A stretch of DNA of 64,000 bases from Sceloporus undulatus (GCF_019175285.1 NC_056522.1:71103744-71167743), one strand, 5' to 3'. Shown: positions 21,409 to 33,036, counted from the stretch's first letter. Translations and numbers: made by a program. Notes: generated by a model from the letters alone, not told the origin.

Positions 21409-23004
21409 CTAAAAGAACAATTATTATAGCCAAAAAAGTTGTTTTAAGCCACTTAACAACTGCCTGTTTAGAGCATGAAATTATACATGATAGGGCGTCT
21501 CATAATATGTGACTAAGCTCCAAACTGTCACTGTTTGTTACATCCTCATGATTACTAATGGCTTCTTCCTCACATTTACACAATCTCACTATTAGGAAAG
21601 GAAAACAGGGGGATATGTTACAGAATTGAAAAGTATAGGAAAATTTGCAAGTCAACCTGAGTACTGAACGTATCTCATAGAATGTACACTAGCAGATTAG
21701 CAAAAAAGTCCAATTCAGAATGCTAATATTAGTAAAATTTCACTATTGCAGATGCTTACCTAACAAAGCTGTTTACAAAACATTTCAGTCCATCTAGATG
21801 AAAGAAATATTATACCACCACCACATCTCCTCCCAAAGGAAAGAGTGGGGAAAAAAGATCTCAGTTCACAGAACCAAGTCCACGTTGCTTACCACACATT
21901 ACTGAACAGATCTCTACTATTAGTTAATGATTGTCTATATCTGTCATTTGGTACAATGGGCTCACGATAGCAAATAAATACAGTTTAAAAACAACCAGAG
22001 CACACTATTAATCTATTGCACCAAAATCTGATTCCAGAGGGTCACAAAATCCAGAATTGGAATGTAAACTTAAATTTACCACTGTACATTTACTAAAGGC
22101 TGGGGAGAATTTCCAGAATTCCAGAATGATTCCAAGAGAACCACCCTTGAGAGACAGCTGTGATGGAGCTAGCACATTTCTACCTCCATAAGTAGGCCTC
22201 CATAGCTGTGATACAGCAAGCAGATGCTCGAGAATCCTGTTTTTGTAAAGGAAGGAAACAACTAATAGGCCTACTGAAGTTCACAATGGATTCCATGGAG
22301 AGGGAATACATGGCCCACTGGAACCCGCACCATTGCTCACCATTGGCTATGCTGGATAGGGCTAATGGGAGCTGCAATCCAACATCAAGAGAGTCACATT
22401 TTTCCCATCCCTACTCAAAGAACATTCAGCTTACAAGTTGTACAGGCTTGATGTAACTTACTGCAAGTTTAACTAAAATGATAAGAAAATGCATTGGTCT
22501 CTACAACTCTCCTTATATAATTACAGCAAACTGATTTATAGGGCTCATGGGCCCCAATCCTGAGGGGGGGGGGGAACTATCAACTTGTTTTAAAGGCAAG
22601 TAATTTTACATGGATTGGAAATGAGAAGTTTAATATGGAAGGTGGGCTAAATAAGTATCAATAAACCCTTTTTTTAGTACTTTCATTTTTTAAAAAAGGG
22701 GTTCCTTGTACAGCCTTCTATAGCCTGCTACCTGAAAGTCAAAAGAAAACATCACCGTATACTGTACCTCTTTTTGGAAAGAAAGTTGTACAAGGCTCTA
22801 CTGCCAAACAGTTCCCCTCAGGATGCAATTCTCTCCTCTCCTGTTGCAATAAGTAACCAAAATACAAAGGTAGCAAACTACCTAGTAAAAACTATTTGTA
22901 GAAACCCTGTATAACTAGTCTGGAATTTTGCTGTAGTGTCCTAGTTAACTTCCAACTCTGTTTTTGAATTTTTTAAAAAAAGATGGTCCAGTCAGGTTTT
23001 TGAC

Positions 23005-26000
23005 TCATCGAGCTCGTGCTGAGTAACACCTCATGTATTCAGTCATCCAGGGGTTTTCTGCTCCAGAAGATTTCATTCTCCAGCTTCTCTCGACTTCTGC
23101 TGAGTGAATCCGTCTCTGAGACAGCTTCTTTTTTTCCACTTGCCTTCTATTCTTTGCTCTTAATGCAGACTCATGAATCTAATGGAGACATTTAAATGTC
23201 ACTTGCTTTTATAGAACATGAAATTCCCAAGGTATATAAAATGAGACTCAGACACAAAACTGTCGAAGTCACAAATTTTAGTTGTATTATATAGTTCTCT
23301 TTTACAGTCCTTCCATTGGCCACCCCCCCGCCCCAAATGGTTTATATTGCTGTTCTAATTTTACAACTTATGGGTGATATAGCTATGAATATAATAAATT
23401 ATTCACAACTGTGTGTGTGTGTGTGTATTCCTCTATTGACTAGTATTACCCAATAGTCCCACTTCTTTGCTTGTCAATATTACACACACTCATGTGGCCA
23501 TAATCATTCTGTTCAAAATCATTTAGGACACATTAGGGACAGTTTCATTTAGTGAAACTGTTGCCAGTCTCACTAAAGTACACCTATTGAATCAATGCCA
23601 TTTATATAAGTGTTGACTTAAAATCCCATGGTTAATTCAACAGGTCTGTTCTAATTGGCTGCACACTCAAAATCTGCACCATCCAGAAAGGAATGGCTTA
23701 TAAACATTTCAGAATCATTCAGATGGGCACAGAAAGATACTGCTGCAAAAAACCATCAATTTTTAATTTCCATTTATTAGATACTGGGATCAACAGTGTA
23801 ATTTCATTGCATAGAAATTTGTTTTTGGTAAGGTAATACAGTATATTAATTTGGGAGGGTCTCATAAAAAAGCTTGAGAAAAGGAGTAAACGTAACCATT
23901 TGTCTTACCTGTGAGATGGTTGTTTCCTGTATAGAGGGGAAATGGACAAACAACCCACAGTCAGGATGTTCTGCCCCTCTACACAGGGAAACAATGGAAG
24001 AGCCTTGCTTCTTTTTCGCAGTTTAATAACCCAAGACATGAACAGCCCCTTCGTTCAAATATCCTTTGTGCGATTGGACAAACAAACCAGGAAGTCGTTC
24101 ATTAACTATAGTTTCTTGTTTCATCCAAACTGGGAAACCACAACGAATGGTTCAAGAACAAACCAGGTTATGGAACCAGCTTTAAATCATGCTTTAATTT
24201 CTCTTTGTCCTCACAGCCACTGACCACAGTTTCCCAGTTTGCATGAACTAGTTAGTTTCCTGGTTCATTCAAAGGGACAAAAACAAGCTGTGCAAGCAGG
24301 CAAAAGGCTAATTCGTACCAAAGTTTATAAAACATATAGTAATCTGAACTCTGTACTGTTACACTTGTTTATCTATTCACAAACACATGGGAACAATTGT
24401 GAAGGTTAAGCATATGGCTTCTAAGGAAGCCTTACCACAGATGCCATTTCTTTCACTAGCAGTTGCCAGTCTCTATAGCTAGGAGCTGATGGGAGTTACA
24501 GTTTAGTACCTGGAATGGCCGACATTCCTTACCCTGATCTATTCTGACTTTGAGTTATTTGCCTTTAAAGTTAATTAATGTCAAATGTCTGTTTAAAACC
24601 AGGTTTTATTCTTTTAAATACAAGTATACCTCAATTAACAAAGCCTCTTTAAAAAGGAGACTCCTTTTTGTAAATTTATTTTTGTACGCACTCAGCACCC
24701 ACTTTTCTTCCTAATCCTCTTTCTAGCTGGAAGGTTTTTAGCAGTGTCAACACTGGGAGAATGTTGAAGAATGTCTGAAGAAACAGTGAATTGCAACACT
24801 GTGTCTGACATAAAGAATTCAATGAACAAAACCTGAGCTGAGAAAGAGTGGGATTGTATTCGAGTTGATGCTATTGTACCCATCTGTGTCTGCTTGTAAC
24901 AGAAGAAACAGCAGCTTCCCATAGAAACACTTATTGAGCATGTGTGAACACCAAAAACTAAGAGAAAAATGGACAGCCGATAAGCCTGCCTCACCAGCTA
25001 CCCCCAGCGTGTTTTTTTCCTAAAACATAAAAAAAATAAGCATAGCTCTTTTTAATGGACATCACAAGAAAAGTGGAGTCTGTTGAAAGGAAAAAAGAAT
25101 CATCCCTGGAGGCACTTTGAAAGAAGCTTTTAAGTAGCCTATACAAGTTCCAAAAGCCTTACCTGACCAATTTATGCATGCTTATTGTCAGCTTTGAATC
25201 TAAACTTTGCTGAAACATGTTGAACTGATTTTCTTTTTTGAGACATAAACACCTATCTCTCTTTTTTCCATGTTATTTGTACTTCTGGTATCAAATTTTC
25301 TATCAAATAAGAAATGCCCAGGAACACATCTATTTCATTAACTGAAATATACCCCTACAAGATTAAACCAGCCTAAATGGACATATGTAGGTTTAACAAC
25401 TATGTGTTGTATGATCTTCATATATTAAATGAAGATCATACAAGTGAATCAAGCACTTTGTAGACCAGCGAATTTCCAGCTTCATATCATCGCCCAAGTC
25501 CCAGGAGCAATAGAGTCCTCAGTACATCAACATTTCGTATCATTCCTAAATTTCAACTCTTTCTTTGATCATTTGATGGTAACTGCCTGCTGTTTTATAA
25601 AAATATGTCCTCTCTTTCGCCAATAAAAAAACAGGCTCTTTTCTACCATCAAGTGTTCCCTGTACTGCAACACTAAACTACAGCCAGAAACAAAAATAAA
25701 AGTTTGAATGACTATTTCTCAATAGTCCAGCAACCTGTTTTTTAACCTTTTAAATATTTTAAATATTATTTCCATCCTATCAAATTCTTTAATTGTTTTT
25801 CATTAACAAAAAATAATCTGGCTAGGAAAGCAGCAAGAAGGGGCAAGTTGCCAGTTTGGAAGAGTCCTCTGAGAAACAAGCTCATAAGCCAATACTTTCT
25901 GTTGACTTACTTCATTATCTGAAGCAGATGCACAGACATTGTGTGTTTTCTGACTCCCTGTGTCTGTCTGTTTTTCTCCCCAGCCATACAAAGCAAATGG

Positions 26001-29000
26001 GTGTCTCATCTCCCTTGTTGTTTCTGTCCTTTGTGGACTTTTTGCTCGCCTTCTGCCTCCTTGGGCACCCACAGAATTGCGATTCACATGTGGCCCTTGC
26101 TGTCGACCATTTGACTTGTCGGTTTCTTTCACTGCAGACTTCTTTTTGTCTTTGTCAGCTTCAGTCTTCTCTTCAGATTTCTCTTGGTCTTCTTCTTCTG
26201 GAAGAGAAAACAGAAGTGGGCTTAGGACTTGTGTGCCAAAAATATGCACCATCGGTGCAACCAATCGTGCCGATCTCAGTCCTTTCACTTTATCTACACC
26301 AAGATGGACAGGACATAATTTACTGTAGATCAACAAAGATACCAAATTACTGAAGAACAGATGCAACAAAATTATAGTATTGAAAGTACAAAAGCTGCCA
26401 GGGTGAGCAGGATATCCAGGTGTATAGAAGGAATTTGACTTCTGGTCAGTTCTAGTACTCTAATTCATAGATACAGAATTCTTTAATTCTAAGTATACAT
26501 CTTCAGTGCCATGTTCCAGTTGATGGATCTCAAGGATCTAATGGGGGAGGGGGAGAACTTGCAAGCCTGAAGTCTTCCTATCCTTGATTTATCCTGTAGC
26601 TCAGTGGTAGGAATGAAGTGGTCCTCAAAATATTTTATGATTAAAACTCTCCTCTTCCTTCCCCAACATAGCCCTTGGTGAGGAATGTTGGCAGCTTCAG
26701 TCCAACATCATGAGAACCACATGATTTCCACCCCTTCTATAAATGAGGACAAATGAGTCTTTAACAGGGTATCTAAATACTGTGTAAAAACAGCATGCCT
26801 TTATTATAAAGAGTTGAGATAAACTGGAGGAATTTCCTGAAAGTAAGAGATGTTTGACAGTGGAACACACTCCCTTGGCGTGTGATGGAGTCTCCTTTGG
26901 AGGTCTTCAAACAGAGGCTGGATGGCCATCTGTCGGGATGCTTTGATTGAGAGTTCCTGCATGGCAGAATGGGGTTGGACTGGATGGCCCTTGTGGTCTC
27001 TTCCAACTCTACGATTCTATGATTCTATGGAATGAAACTGAAGTGCTGACACAAAAGCTAAAGATGGCTGTTAGTGAACAGAGTAGTATAGCATTGCACA
27101 AGGAACAGTATCTTCATACCATAAAAGGCAGATCAAGAGTAACAACGAAGGGTTGTCCTGTAAAAGAGCACAATGCATCTCAGCCACTAGTTCAGTTGAC
27201 ACAGCGGTATGACCTGGGGGTGCATTTCAGCTTTTGCAAATAACATGCAATAGTCTTTTCTACTGAAACAGCCTCTTTTTTCAGCTGGAGAATAAAAAGC
27301 ATATGCATTTTTAAAGATACATGATGCCATAGCAACAACTTACATAAGCCTCTATGGAACAGTATGAAAATCACATAATTAGACATCTCTCTGCATGTGC
27401 CAAACCCACTGCAAGCATATGGTATCACAGCTTATCATTACTCATTCTTGTAAAGCAGGAGTGGCCCATGAACCACACATTGTGGAAACATTCATGCACC
27501 CCAGTAATTGTCTTTCCTTATTGGAAGGAAGCAGAAATTTTTTAGTAAGAAAAAAAGAAACTTATAGAAAGGTTGCTTTTGCAATAGGGGAGAAGTGATC
27601 TATATGAAATCTATTTTTATAAATTAATTTATATCCCTTTTTCCTAATATGGAATGCAGAAGGAGGGAGATCATAAAAGGGCTATAGGTTGTGCACCTTT
27701 TTGGTCAAATGATCACTTTCCCCCACTATCTTCCAGTTAAAGCATAAGAAGTAATGCATTGGGGGGGGGGGGAATCAGCACTACCCAACCCCCCCCAGAA
27801 ACCTTTTATACAGTAAAGGCTTCAGTTTGACATCTGCAAAAAGACTAAGCAGCAATAAACCAGTTTAACTTTACCAGTTTGTGACAGTGTTTATGGTTTG
27901 CAATAGAATTTGCATACCAACAACTCAGTGCTGCCATCCACATTCAATTTCTGCAGCTTTCTTTACTAAGAGCATGAACCTAGAAATGGTTGGGGGTCAC
28001 TAATCTAGTAGGACTTCTGTCAAGTTAAACGTACCAGCCATTGATATGTCTAAAGACAGAAATGTTCCACCTGTCTATTGGGCACACTGTCCATTTGTTA
28101 GAACTATTTGCGGGTGGGGTTTAAGATTTGTGGGAAATGGGCTATATGCATGAGCCATTTCAACATTCCTTTTTAAAGAAGAGGTTCCTATGGCTAGGGA
28201 AACAGGAGAACAGATCCAGATTCAAACAACATTAAACAGCCTTTGCAGAGTTAACCCAAAGAGTTGATCCTGTTGTGTCTTCAAGTTGTTTCCAAAGAGG
28301 GTTTATAGTCACAAAATTTTCTTGTACTGTCATTTTAAATTGTAAGCTGCTCCGAGTCCCAATTTTGGAGAAAAGTGGGATGACGATGAGTTGTTGTTAT
28401 TTCTTGGCAAGATTTGTTCAGATATGGTTTGCCATTGCCTTCCTCTGACTTCATAAATATTACCAAGCATAGGTTTATGTATACACAGGCTACCCAATTA
28501 AGAAGCTGCTGAAACACACAACACCTAGCACTGGGTTGTTTATTTTCCTGTCAGCAAGTCCATGAAAGACTATGGAACACCCTTAAAAACATGGGAGCGC
28601 CAACACATCTGATAGTCAATGAGGAATCTCTACTCAGGACAGGAGGCCACTGTCAGGACAGAACATGGAGAAACGGTTTCCAATTGGCAAAGGGGTCAGG
28701 CAAGGCTGCATCCTCTCGCCTCATCTGTTCAACTTGTATGCAGAATGTATTATACAAAAAGCAGGATTGGACATAGAAGGAGGAGGACTGAAAACAGGAG
28801 GAAGGAATATCATCAATCTAAGATACGCAGGCAACACCGTACTGCATGCTTGATGGATAGACTCTATTAAGGAGGGCATAGGTATGAATTTGCAGGACCT
28901 GAACAGAGCAGTGGATCATAGGGAGTCTTGGAGATGCCTCACCTACAGGGTTGCCATGGGTTGAGATCGACTCCAGGGTGGATAACAACAACAGCAGCAA

Positions 29001-30214
29001 GTTGGAAGCAAGAGAAAAGCCATCATTTCAATTTTACAAAGATCCTCTGTGGCAGGGGCAGGTACTTCCAGATCTATTATTTTGGGTCCACAGTTCCCTA
29101 TTGGCTTAGATGAGACAGACTAGGGAAACTGTAGTCCAAAAAACATCTGGCAGCCACAGCCACCCACCCAAATGCTTCTCAAAGAATGGTGTCACATCAG
29201 CCTTCAGGGCAACAAGAGGAGAAAAAGGCTGCCCTCAACAAGCCTCAGGTCTGCAGGGTACAAAAAGACTTGTATTATTATTGTTATTAACCTTTATTTA
29301 TATAGCGCTTTAAATTTACACAGCGCTGTACATACAATCTTTTAGTTAGTACAAAAGCAGGGAAGGAAAGGGCCTCGAATCATTTGGCCACAACCAAGGC
29401 AGTGTCGAGTAGTGGTTTGAGCGCTGGACTCTGGAGACCAGGGTTCGAATCCTTGCTCAGCCACAAAACCCCACTGACTGACCTTGGGCAAGACACACTC
29501 TCTCAGCCTCAGAAGATAGCAATGGCAAAGCTCTCTCTGAAGGAACCTGCCAAGAAAACTTTATGATGGCTTCACCTTAGGGTCCGGCCATAAGTCAGAG
29601 ATGACTTGAAGGCACACAACAACAACAACAGTAAGCCCCGGCAGCAACAACAACCCTGTGCAGGGCGACAAGATGTCCTCCTTTCCTAGGACCTGTCCTC
29701 CATTTCAGCCTTCTGTCCAAGAGGGATTCCAAAATGCCCTCCATTTTGAGCAAGACTAAGCAGCATGACCTTTACATTCTTTGGTTTCTAGAAGTGTTTT
29801 TAACTCCAGGTGTCCAGCTGTCCTTTCTCAGGTCGTGTCCTCCATTCCTTCTGTCCAGAAGGAATTTCCAAAATGCCCTCCATTTGGAGCAGGGCTAAGA
29901 AGCAAGCCTGGAGCCTCCATCCGGGACTGGGAGCACCTACCGTGTCGGGGCTGTGGGGCTGTGGGGCTGGAGGCGCCTGGAGGCGAGGCGGGGGAGCTGC
30001 TGCTGGTGCCTCCTCCGGGGCTGCTCTCCTCCTCCCAGCCGTCCCAGAACCAGGGCCGGTGCGCCTGCTCCAGGAGGCGGCGGCTGAGGCGGTAGCGGAG
30101 CAGCTCCTGGTAGCAAGGGCCGCAGGCCTCCCACTTGGGCTCCTTGAAGCGCTTCATGTACTCGCTCTTCGCGCCCCGCGAGGAAGGAGAAGGAGCAGAA
30201 GAAGCAGGGACCAT
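23005..30214 (-). CDS. CCSAP: CCSAP, centriole, cilia and spindle-associated protein, complete
   Basis: The coding exons on the minus strand are 30214-29941, 26197-25911 and 23178-23005, giving 244 residues and stop TGA. Splice sites are GT/AG. Exon 1 ends in phase 1 and exon 2 opens with two bases, and exons 2 and 3 join in phase 0, so the model is self-consistent. The start ATG sits in GCCGCCATGG, a strong initiation context. Exon 1 encodes [14 protein letters not shown] and [16 protein letters not shown]. Exon 2 has an acidic/lysine-rich segment, then [20 protein letters not shown]. Exon 3 encodes [17 protein letters not shown] and ends [17 protein letters not shown]. These match the CCSAP family, whose human member has about 270 residues; the difference lies in the low-complexity middle. 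CCSAP binds microtubules at centrioles, spindle and ciliary axonemes. It lies between RAB4A and ACTA1, as in mammals. Confidence 0.95.
23411..23426. repeat. (GT)8 microsatellite
   Basis: Eight uninterrupted GT units. Confidence 0.9.
25407..25443. repeat. Perfect 15-bp inverted repeat, 7-base loop
   Basis: TTGTATGATCTTCAT pairs exactly with ATGAAGATCATACAA around the loop ATATTAA. It lies in CCSAP intron 2. It is too short for a typical microRNA precursor, and no flanking duplication is seen. Confidence 0.85.
26830..27030 (+). repeat. CR1 LINE, 3' end fragment
   Basis: It shows typical CR1 3' wording: TTTGGAGGTCTTCAAACAGA, GGCTGGATGGCCATCTGTCG, GGTTGGACTGGATGGCCC and TCTTCCAACTCTACGATTCT. 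It ends in the ATTCTATG repeat that marks CR1 3' termini. It is 5'-truncated and has no coding part. Confidence 0.9.
28550..29015 (+). repeat. BovB (RTE-clade) LINE fragment with internal deletion
   Basis: The reverse transcriptase part reads [27 protein letters not shown] and [20 protein letters not shown], ending near NLRYAGNT where intact elements have YADDT. It then jumps to the extreme C terminus ([18 protein letters not shown], then [13 protein letters not shown]) and a CAACAACAACAGCAG tail. Frames shift within it, so it is dead. BovB is abundant in squamates. Confidence 0.85.
29395..29637 (+). repeat. tRNA-headed SINE, well-preserved copy
   Basis: The A-box region is GTAGTGGTTTGAGCGCTGG and the B box GGTTCGAATCC is perfect. 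The body (TGACCTTGGGCAAG, CACTCTCTCAGCCTC, GGCCATAAGTCAGAGATG) leads to an ACAACAACAACAACA tail. It sits in CCSAP intron 1 in antisense orientation to the gene. Confidence 0.85.
29690..29912. repeat. Imperfect tandem duplication, two copies
   Basis: TGTCCTCCATTTCAGCCTTC at about 29693 and TGTCCTCCATTCCTTCTGTC at about 29838 open two related stretches. Both continue through CCAAAATGCCCTCCATTT and GCAAGACTAAG or GCAGGGCTAAG. The period is about 145 bp. The second copy ends within 30 bases of the CCSAP exon 1 donor. Confidence 0.7.
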
Positions 30215-30420
30215 GGCGGCGGAGCATGGGAGGTTTTTTGAACCCAAACACCGCCGGGCCGCGCGCTTTAGCCAATCGGCGGGCGAGTTCTCGCGTTCTG
30301 AGGCTACGTCACAATCGAGCCCGGACAGGGCTTTGACGTCACCCCGCACAGGAGGCACCTTGGCTTCATCCTCTCCCTCTCTCTCTCTCTCTGCAGGATG
30401 AAATCTCTAGAGAGGCGCCG
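30215..30420 (-). promoter_or_regulatory. CCSAP promoter region, CpG-rich
   Basis: A CpG-dense stretch begins in exon 1 and runs to about 30420. Upstream of the ATG lie a CCAAT motif (GCCAATCGG, about 30272), TCTCGCG (about 30291), a half CRE (TACGTCA, 30305-30311) and a full palindromic CRE, TGACGTCA (30334-30341, about 120 bases from the start codon). There is no TATA box. This fits a CpG-island promoter with CREB/ATF input, though the transcription start was not located. A (CT)n run ends near 30393. Confidence 0.65.
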
Positions 30421-30521
30421 CTTTAAGTGCGGCTGCGTCCACACTGCGGGAATAACCCGCATGCTAGGGAATTCTGGGAACTGTCGCTTTTGGGAAGGAG
30501 GCACTGAAACAAAATGACAGT

Positions 30522-30632
30522 ACTTGCCCATAGGGAAACATTGGGGAACATTTCCCCATAGAGAATCATTAGGGAATACTTGGACATAGGAAGCACTGGG
30601 GAATATTTGCCCATAGGGAAACATTGGGGAAT
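30522..30632. repeat. Tandem array, four units of 27-28 bp
   Basis: The units are variants of TTGCCCATAGGGAAACATTG followed by GGGAATA. The first and fourth units are almost identical and the middle two diverge. It lies just upstream of the CCSAP promoter. Confidence 0.8.
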
Positions 30633-30925
30633 GCTCCTCACTGCAGAAACTACCCAGTTTGATACCATTTTGGCTGCATCTTCACTGCAGAAATAATCCA
30701 GTTTGATACCATTTTGGCTGCATCCTCACTGCAGATATAATTTGATTTGATACCATCTGAATCCTCACTTCAGAATCTGCAGCATTTTGATTGCCTTTCC
30801 CAGAATTCCATAGTGTTACGCCATGGCAGTTAAAGCAGTGTCAACATGGATTATTTCTGCAGTGCAGAAGCAGCCTGCAGTTAAAGTGGTGTCAAACCAG
30901 ATCATTTCTGCCCTTGATGTGTGCC
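30633..30925. repeat. MITE with tandemly multiplied end repeats
   Basis: Three 39-44 bp units (CTCACTGCAGAAACTACCCA, TTCACTGCAGAAATAATCCA and CCTCACTGCAGATATAATTT, each followed by a GTTTGATACCATTTT-type sequence) lie at 30637-30762. Two inverted relatives (TTAAAGCAGTGTCAACATGG and TTAAAGTGGTGTCAAACCAG, each followed by a TATTTCTGC-type sequence) lie at 30830-30910. The inverted ends match those of the MITEs at 48177 and 55201. Confidence 0.65.
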
Positions 30926-30974
30926 ATTTTCAGACAATGGATGCCGAAGGGGCAAATTGAGCAGTAATCTTTTT

Positions 30975-31165
30975 GTAGTGTAGTGATTCTAACACTAGTA
31001 GACCAAGGTTCGAATCCCGGCTCAGCCATGGAAACCCAGTGGGTGACCTTGGAGAAATCACACTCTCTCAGCCTCGGAGGGAGGCAGTGACAAACCCCCT
31101 CTGAACAAATCTTGCCAAAAAAGCCCCATGATTAGGTTCAAAGAAATGCCAGAGGCTACATCCCT
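30975..31165 (+). repeat. tRNA-headed SINE
   Basis: It has TGTAGTGTAGTGATTCTAAC, a perfect B box in AAGGTTCGAATCCCGG, GGAAACCCAGTGGGTGACC and the AATCTTGCCAAAAAAGCC body. The CAA tail is absent or degraded. Confidence 0.8.
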
Positions 31166-31196
31166 TCAGGGTAGTGGAAATAAGTGCCAGGAGAGA

Positions 31197-31500
31197 TGAG
31201 TTCCACTTTCCCTGCTGGATGATGATGATGATGATAATAATAATAATAATACATTTTTATTTATACTCCCCCCCTCTTCCCGTAGGATCGAGGCGGCTTA
31301 CAGACACAATAAAAATACAATACAATAATACAATAATAAAAACCAATACACACATAAAATACAATACAACTCTAATATAAAGCAATATAAATAATTCACC
31401 CCTCGCCCCTCCTTACACATATAACAAAATATCTAAATATAACAATAGTATAAAATAAATATAAAATAAATCATTAAAACCATTAGTTAAAGCAATCGAG
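31197..31500. repeat. Simple repeats and LINE-like 3' tail
   Basis: (GAT)n and (AAT)n runs at 31197-31250 lead into TTTTTATTTATACTCCCCCC and GATCGAGGCGGCTTACAG. This wording is common in reptile LINE 3' ends. A long A/T/C-rich stretch of ATACAATA variants follows. The family is not identified. Confidence 0.45.
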
Positions 31501-31719
31501 ACAGGAAGAAGCGGAGATGTTAGATAACCAGTAAGGAGTGATCAAATATCAGTGGGATGATAATCATATCAACATGAGCAACTTTTCAACTAGATAATCA
31601 CTGGTATGTGAGACAGCAACTGCTTTGGCCGGCAATTAGGGCTGTCAAAGGTCCCTTATTATAAGGGATGCCCCTTCTTTTAGAACAGAGAGCTTGTCTC
31701 TTATAGGGCTGGCTGGTGC

Positions 31720-31955
31720 TCATTGTTGTTATTGTGTGCCTTCAAGTCATTACCGACTTATGGCAACCCTAAGGTGACTCTATCATGGGTTTTTTCTTGG
31801 CAAGATTTGTTCAGAGAAGGTTTGCCATTGCCTTCCCCTAAAGCTGAGAATATGTGACTTGGCCAAGGTCACCCAGTGGGTTTCCATGGCCAAGTGAGGA
31901 TTCAAACCCTGATCTCCAGAGTCATAGTCCAACGTTTAAGCCTCTACACCACACT
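31720..31955 (-). repeat. tRNA-headed SINE
   Basis: It shows the minus-strand pattern of the family: TGTGGTGTAGAGGCTTAAAC at the head, a degenerate B box (GGTTTGAATCC), CCACTGGGTGACCTTGG, and a tail reading GACTTGAAGGCACACAATAA then CAACAATG. Confidence 0.8.
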
Positions 31956-32019
31956 TTTTTCTTATAGGGCTGGCAGGTGCTTATCCAAAATCAGGTCCTG
32001 AATGGCAACTGCCCTTGTT

Positions 32020-32290
32020 GTTGTTAACTACTGTCAAGCTGACTTCAACTTATGGTGACCCTATGAATGGGAGACCTCCAAGTCACCTTGTCCTGAACAG
32101 TCCTGCTCACGTCTTGCAGACTCATAGCCATGGCATCCTTTTGTCTTCTACCTAACCAAGCATGATTGTATTTTTGAGTGAGTCATGTCTTCTCGTCATA
32201 TGGCCAAAGTATGACAGTCTCAGTTTAGTTATCTTGGCAAAAGATTTTGGCACAATGGTTGGTTTAGTATTCTTCTCTAGCTTTATTCAA
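32020..32290 (-). repeat. BovB LINE 3' fragment, degraded
   Basis: On the minus strand the TAACTAAACTGAGACTGTCA, then TACTTTGGCCATATGACG, corresponds to BovB TKLRLSYFGHI. A 3' tail with GGGTCACCATAAGTTGAAGT and AACAACAACAAG follows. No reading frame remains. Confidence 0.65.
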
Positions 32291-32708
32291 ATTTTTGATA
32301 TAGCAGTTCATGGTCTGTACCAAAATCTGCTCCTAGTAGAGTGCGCCTGCATCATACTGTACTTTTAATATAAGGTTATAAAGACAGAGAGGTAACAGTA
32401 GACATTTTAATTTTCCATTTCTATTCCCCCCATCTATTTGTTTTTTTTTTAGAAATAACCTTGTTTTTATTAAAGCTCATATTGCCAACTGCATAAAATC
32501 CTGGCTAGCATTCTGCTAGTGACATGCCCATGCGTAATTGTGCTATACAGGGGGGGCAAATTATTTGCCATAGTGCAGTGGATGTATTCAGTTGATAGTA
32601 GTGGAAGCTGAATTGCTTATACAACAGTATTGCACACTTGGTTGCACATTCTGTATTGCAGTTATGCTTTGGTCATTGTACGTTGCACAGCAGCACACAT
32701 TCATTAAC

Positions 32709-32884
32709 TTCTTCTTCGTGGTCTCTGCGAATCATACAAATGGGTTTCACTGCGCCTGCGCAGTGCTGCTCGGAACCTACTGGAATCACTGTGCAGAGCT
32801 CACTCTGCACAAATTGCAACTTTTTGGCGGTAACTCCGCCCACCCGTTATAAGGCCCCTGCCTTCCCGCTCTTTCCCCAGTTCC
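32709..32884 (+). repeat. DIRS copy 2, left inverted terminal repeat
   Basis: It begins TTCTTCTTCGTGGTCTCTGC and runs to CCCCAGTTCC. It contains an 8-bp hairpin, GTGCAGAG/CTCTGCAC (near 32791-32810), then CCGCCC and TTATAAGG motifs. Confidence 0.9.
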
Positions 32885-33036
32885 TTTTTTCCGCCGCGCT
32901 AGCTGCTTCAGAGGAACCTTCGCTTGTTTGACTTGCTTGGAATCACTTTCGTTTTTGACTTCGGACTGTTTTTTCTGACCATTCTTTGTCTCCCGCCCCT
33001 GGTAACTTCGGATCTTCGGACTCCTTCGACTTTGAG

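Larger units (their letters stand above)
17014..23004 (-). other. Possible CCSAP 3' UTR and RAB4A-CCSAP intergenic DNA
   Basis: AT-rich sequence downstream of the CCSAP stop. An AATAAA on the minus strand lies at 17831-17836 and would give a 3' UTR of about 5 kb. Other signals could be used instead. The stretch contains a SINE (19562-19775), an exon-like segment (21321-21408), a G run near 22563-22572 and a short hAT-like MITE remnant around 22290-22420. No other gene is seen. Confidence 0.3.
23179..25910 (-). other. CCSAP intron 2
   Basis: It contains a (GT)8 run at 23411-23426, an old MITE-like remnant around 24440-24540 (GGAGCTGATGGGAGTTACAG) and a perfect 15-bp inverted repeat at 25407-25443. 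The donor (GTAAGT on the minus strand) is at 25910-25905. The acceptor AG is at 23180-23179. No other gene is seen inside. Confidence 0.7.
26198..29940 (-). other. CCSAP intron 1
   Basis: It contains an old hAT-like remnant near 26602-26738, a CR1 end (26830-27030), a G run at 27761-27772, a SINE fragment near 28395-28460, a BovB piece (28550-29015), a LINE-like tail (TTTATTTATATAGCGCTTTA, 29290-29345), a SINE (29395-29637) and a duplicated segment next to exon 1 (29690-29912). Confidence 0.7.

Noticed and set aside
29395-29460. Possible tRNA gene, because of a perfect B box
   Set aside because: No cloverleaf is completed, and the same sequence recurs many times with a shared body and CAA tail, so it is a SINE head.
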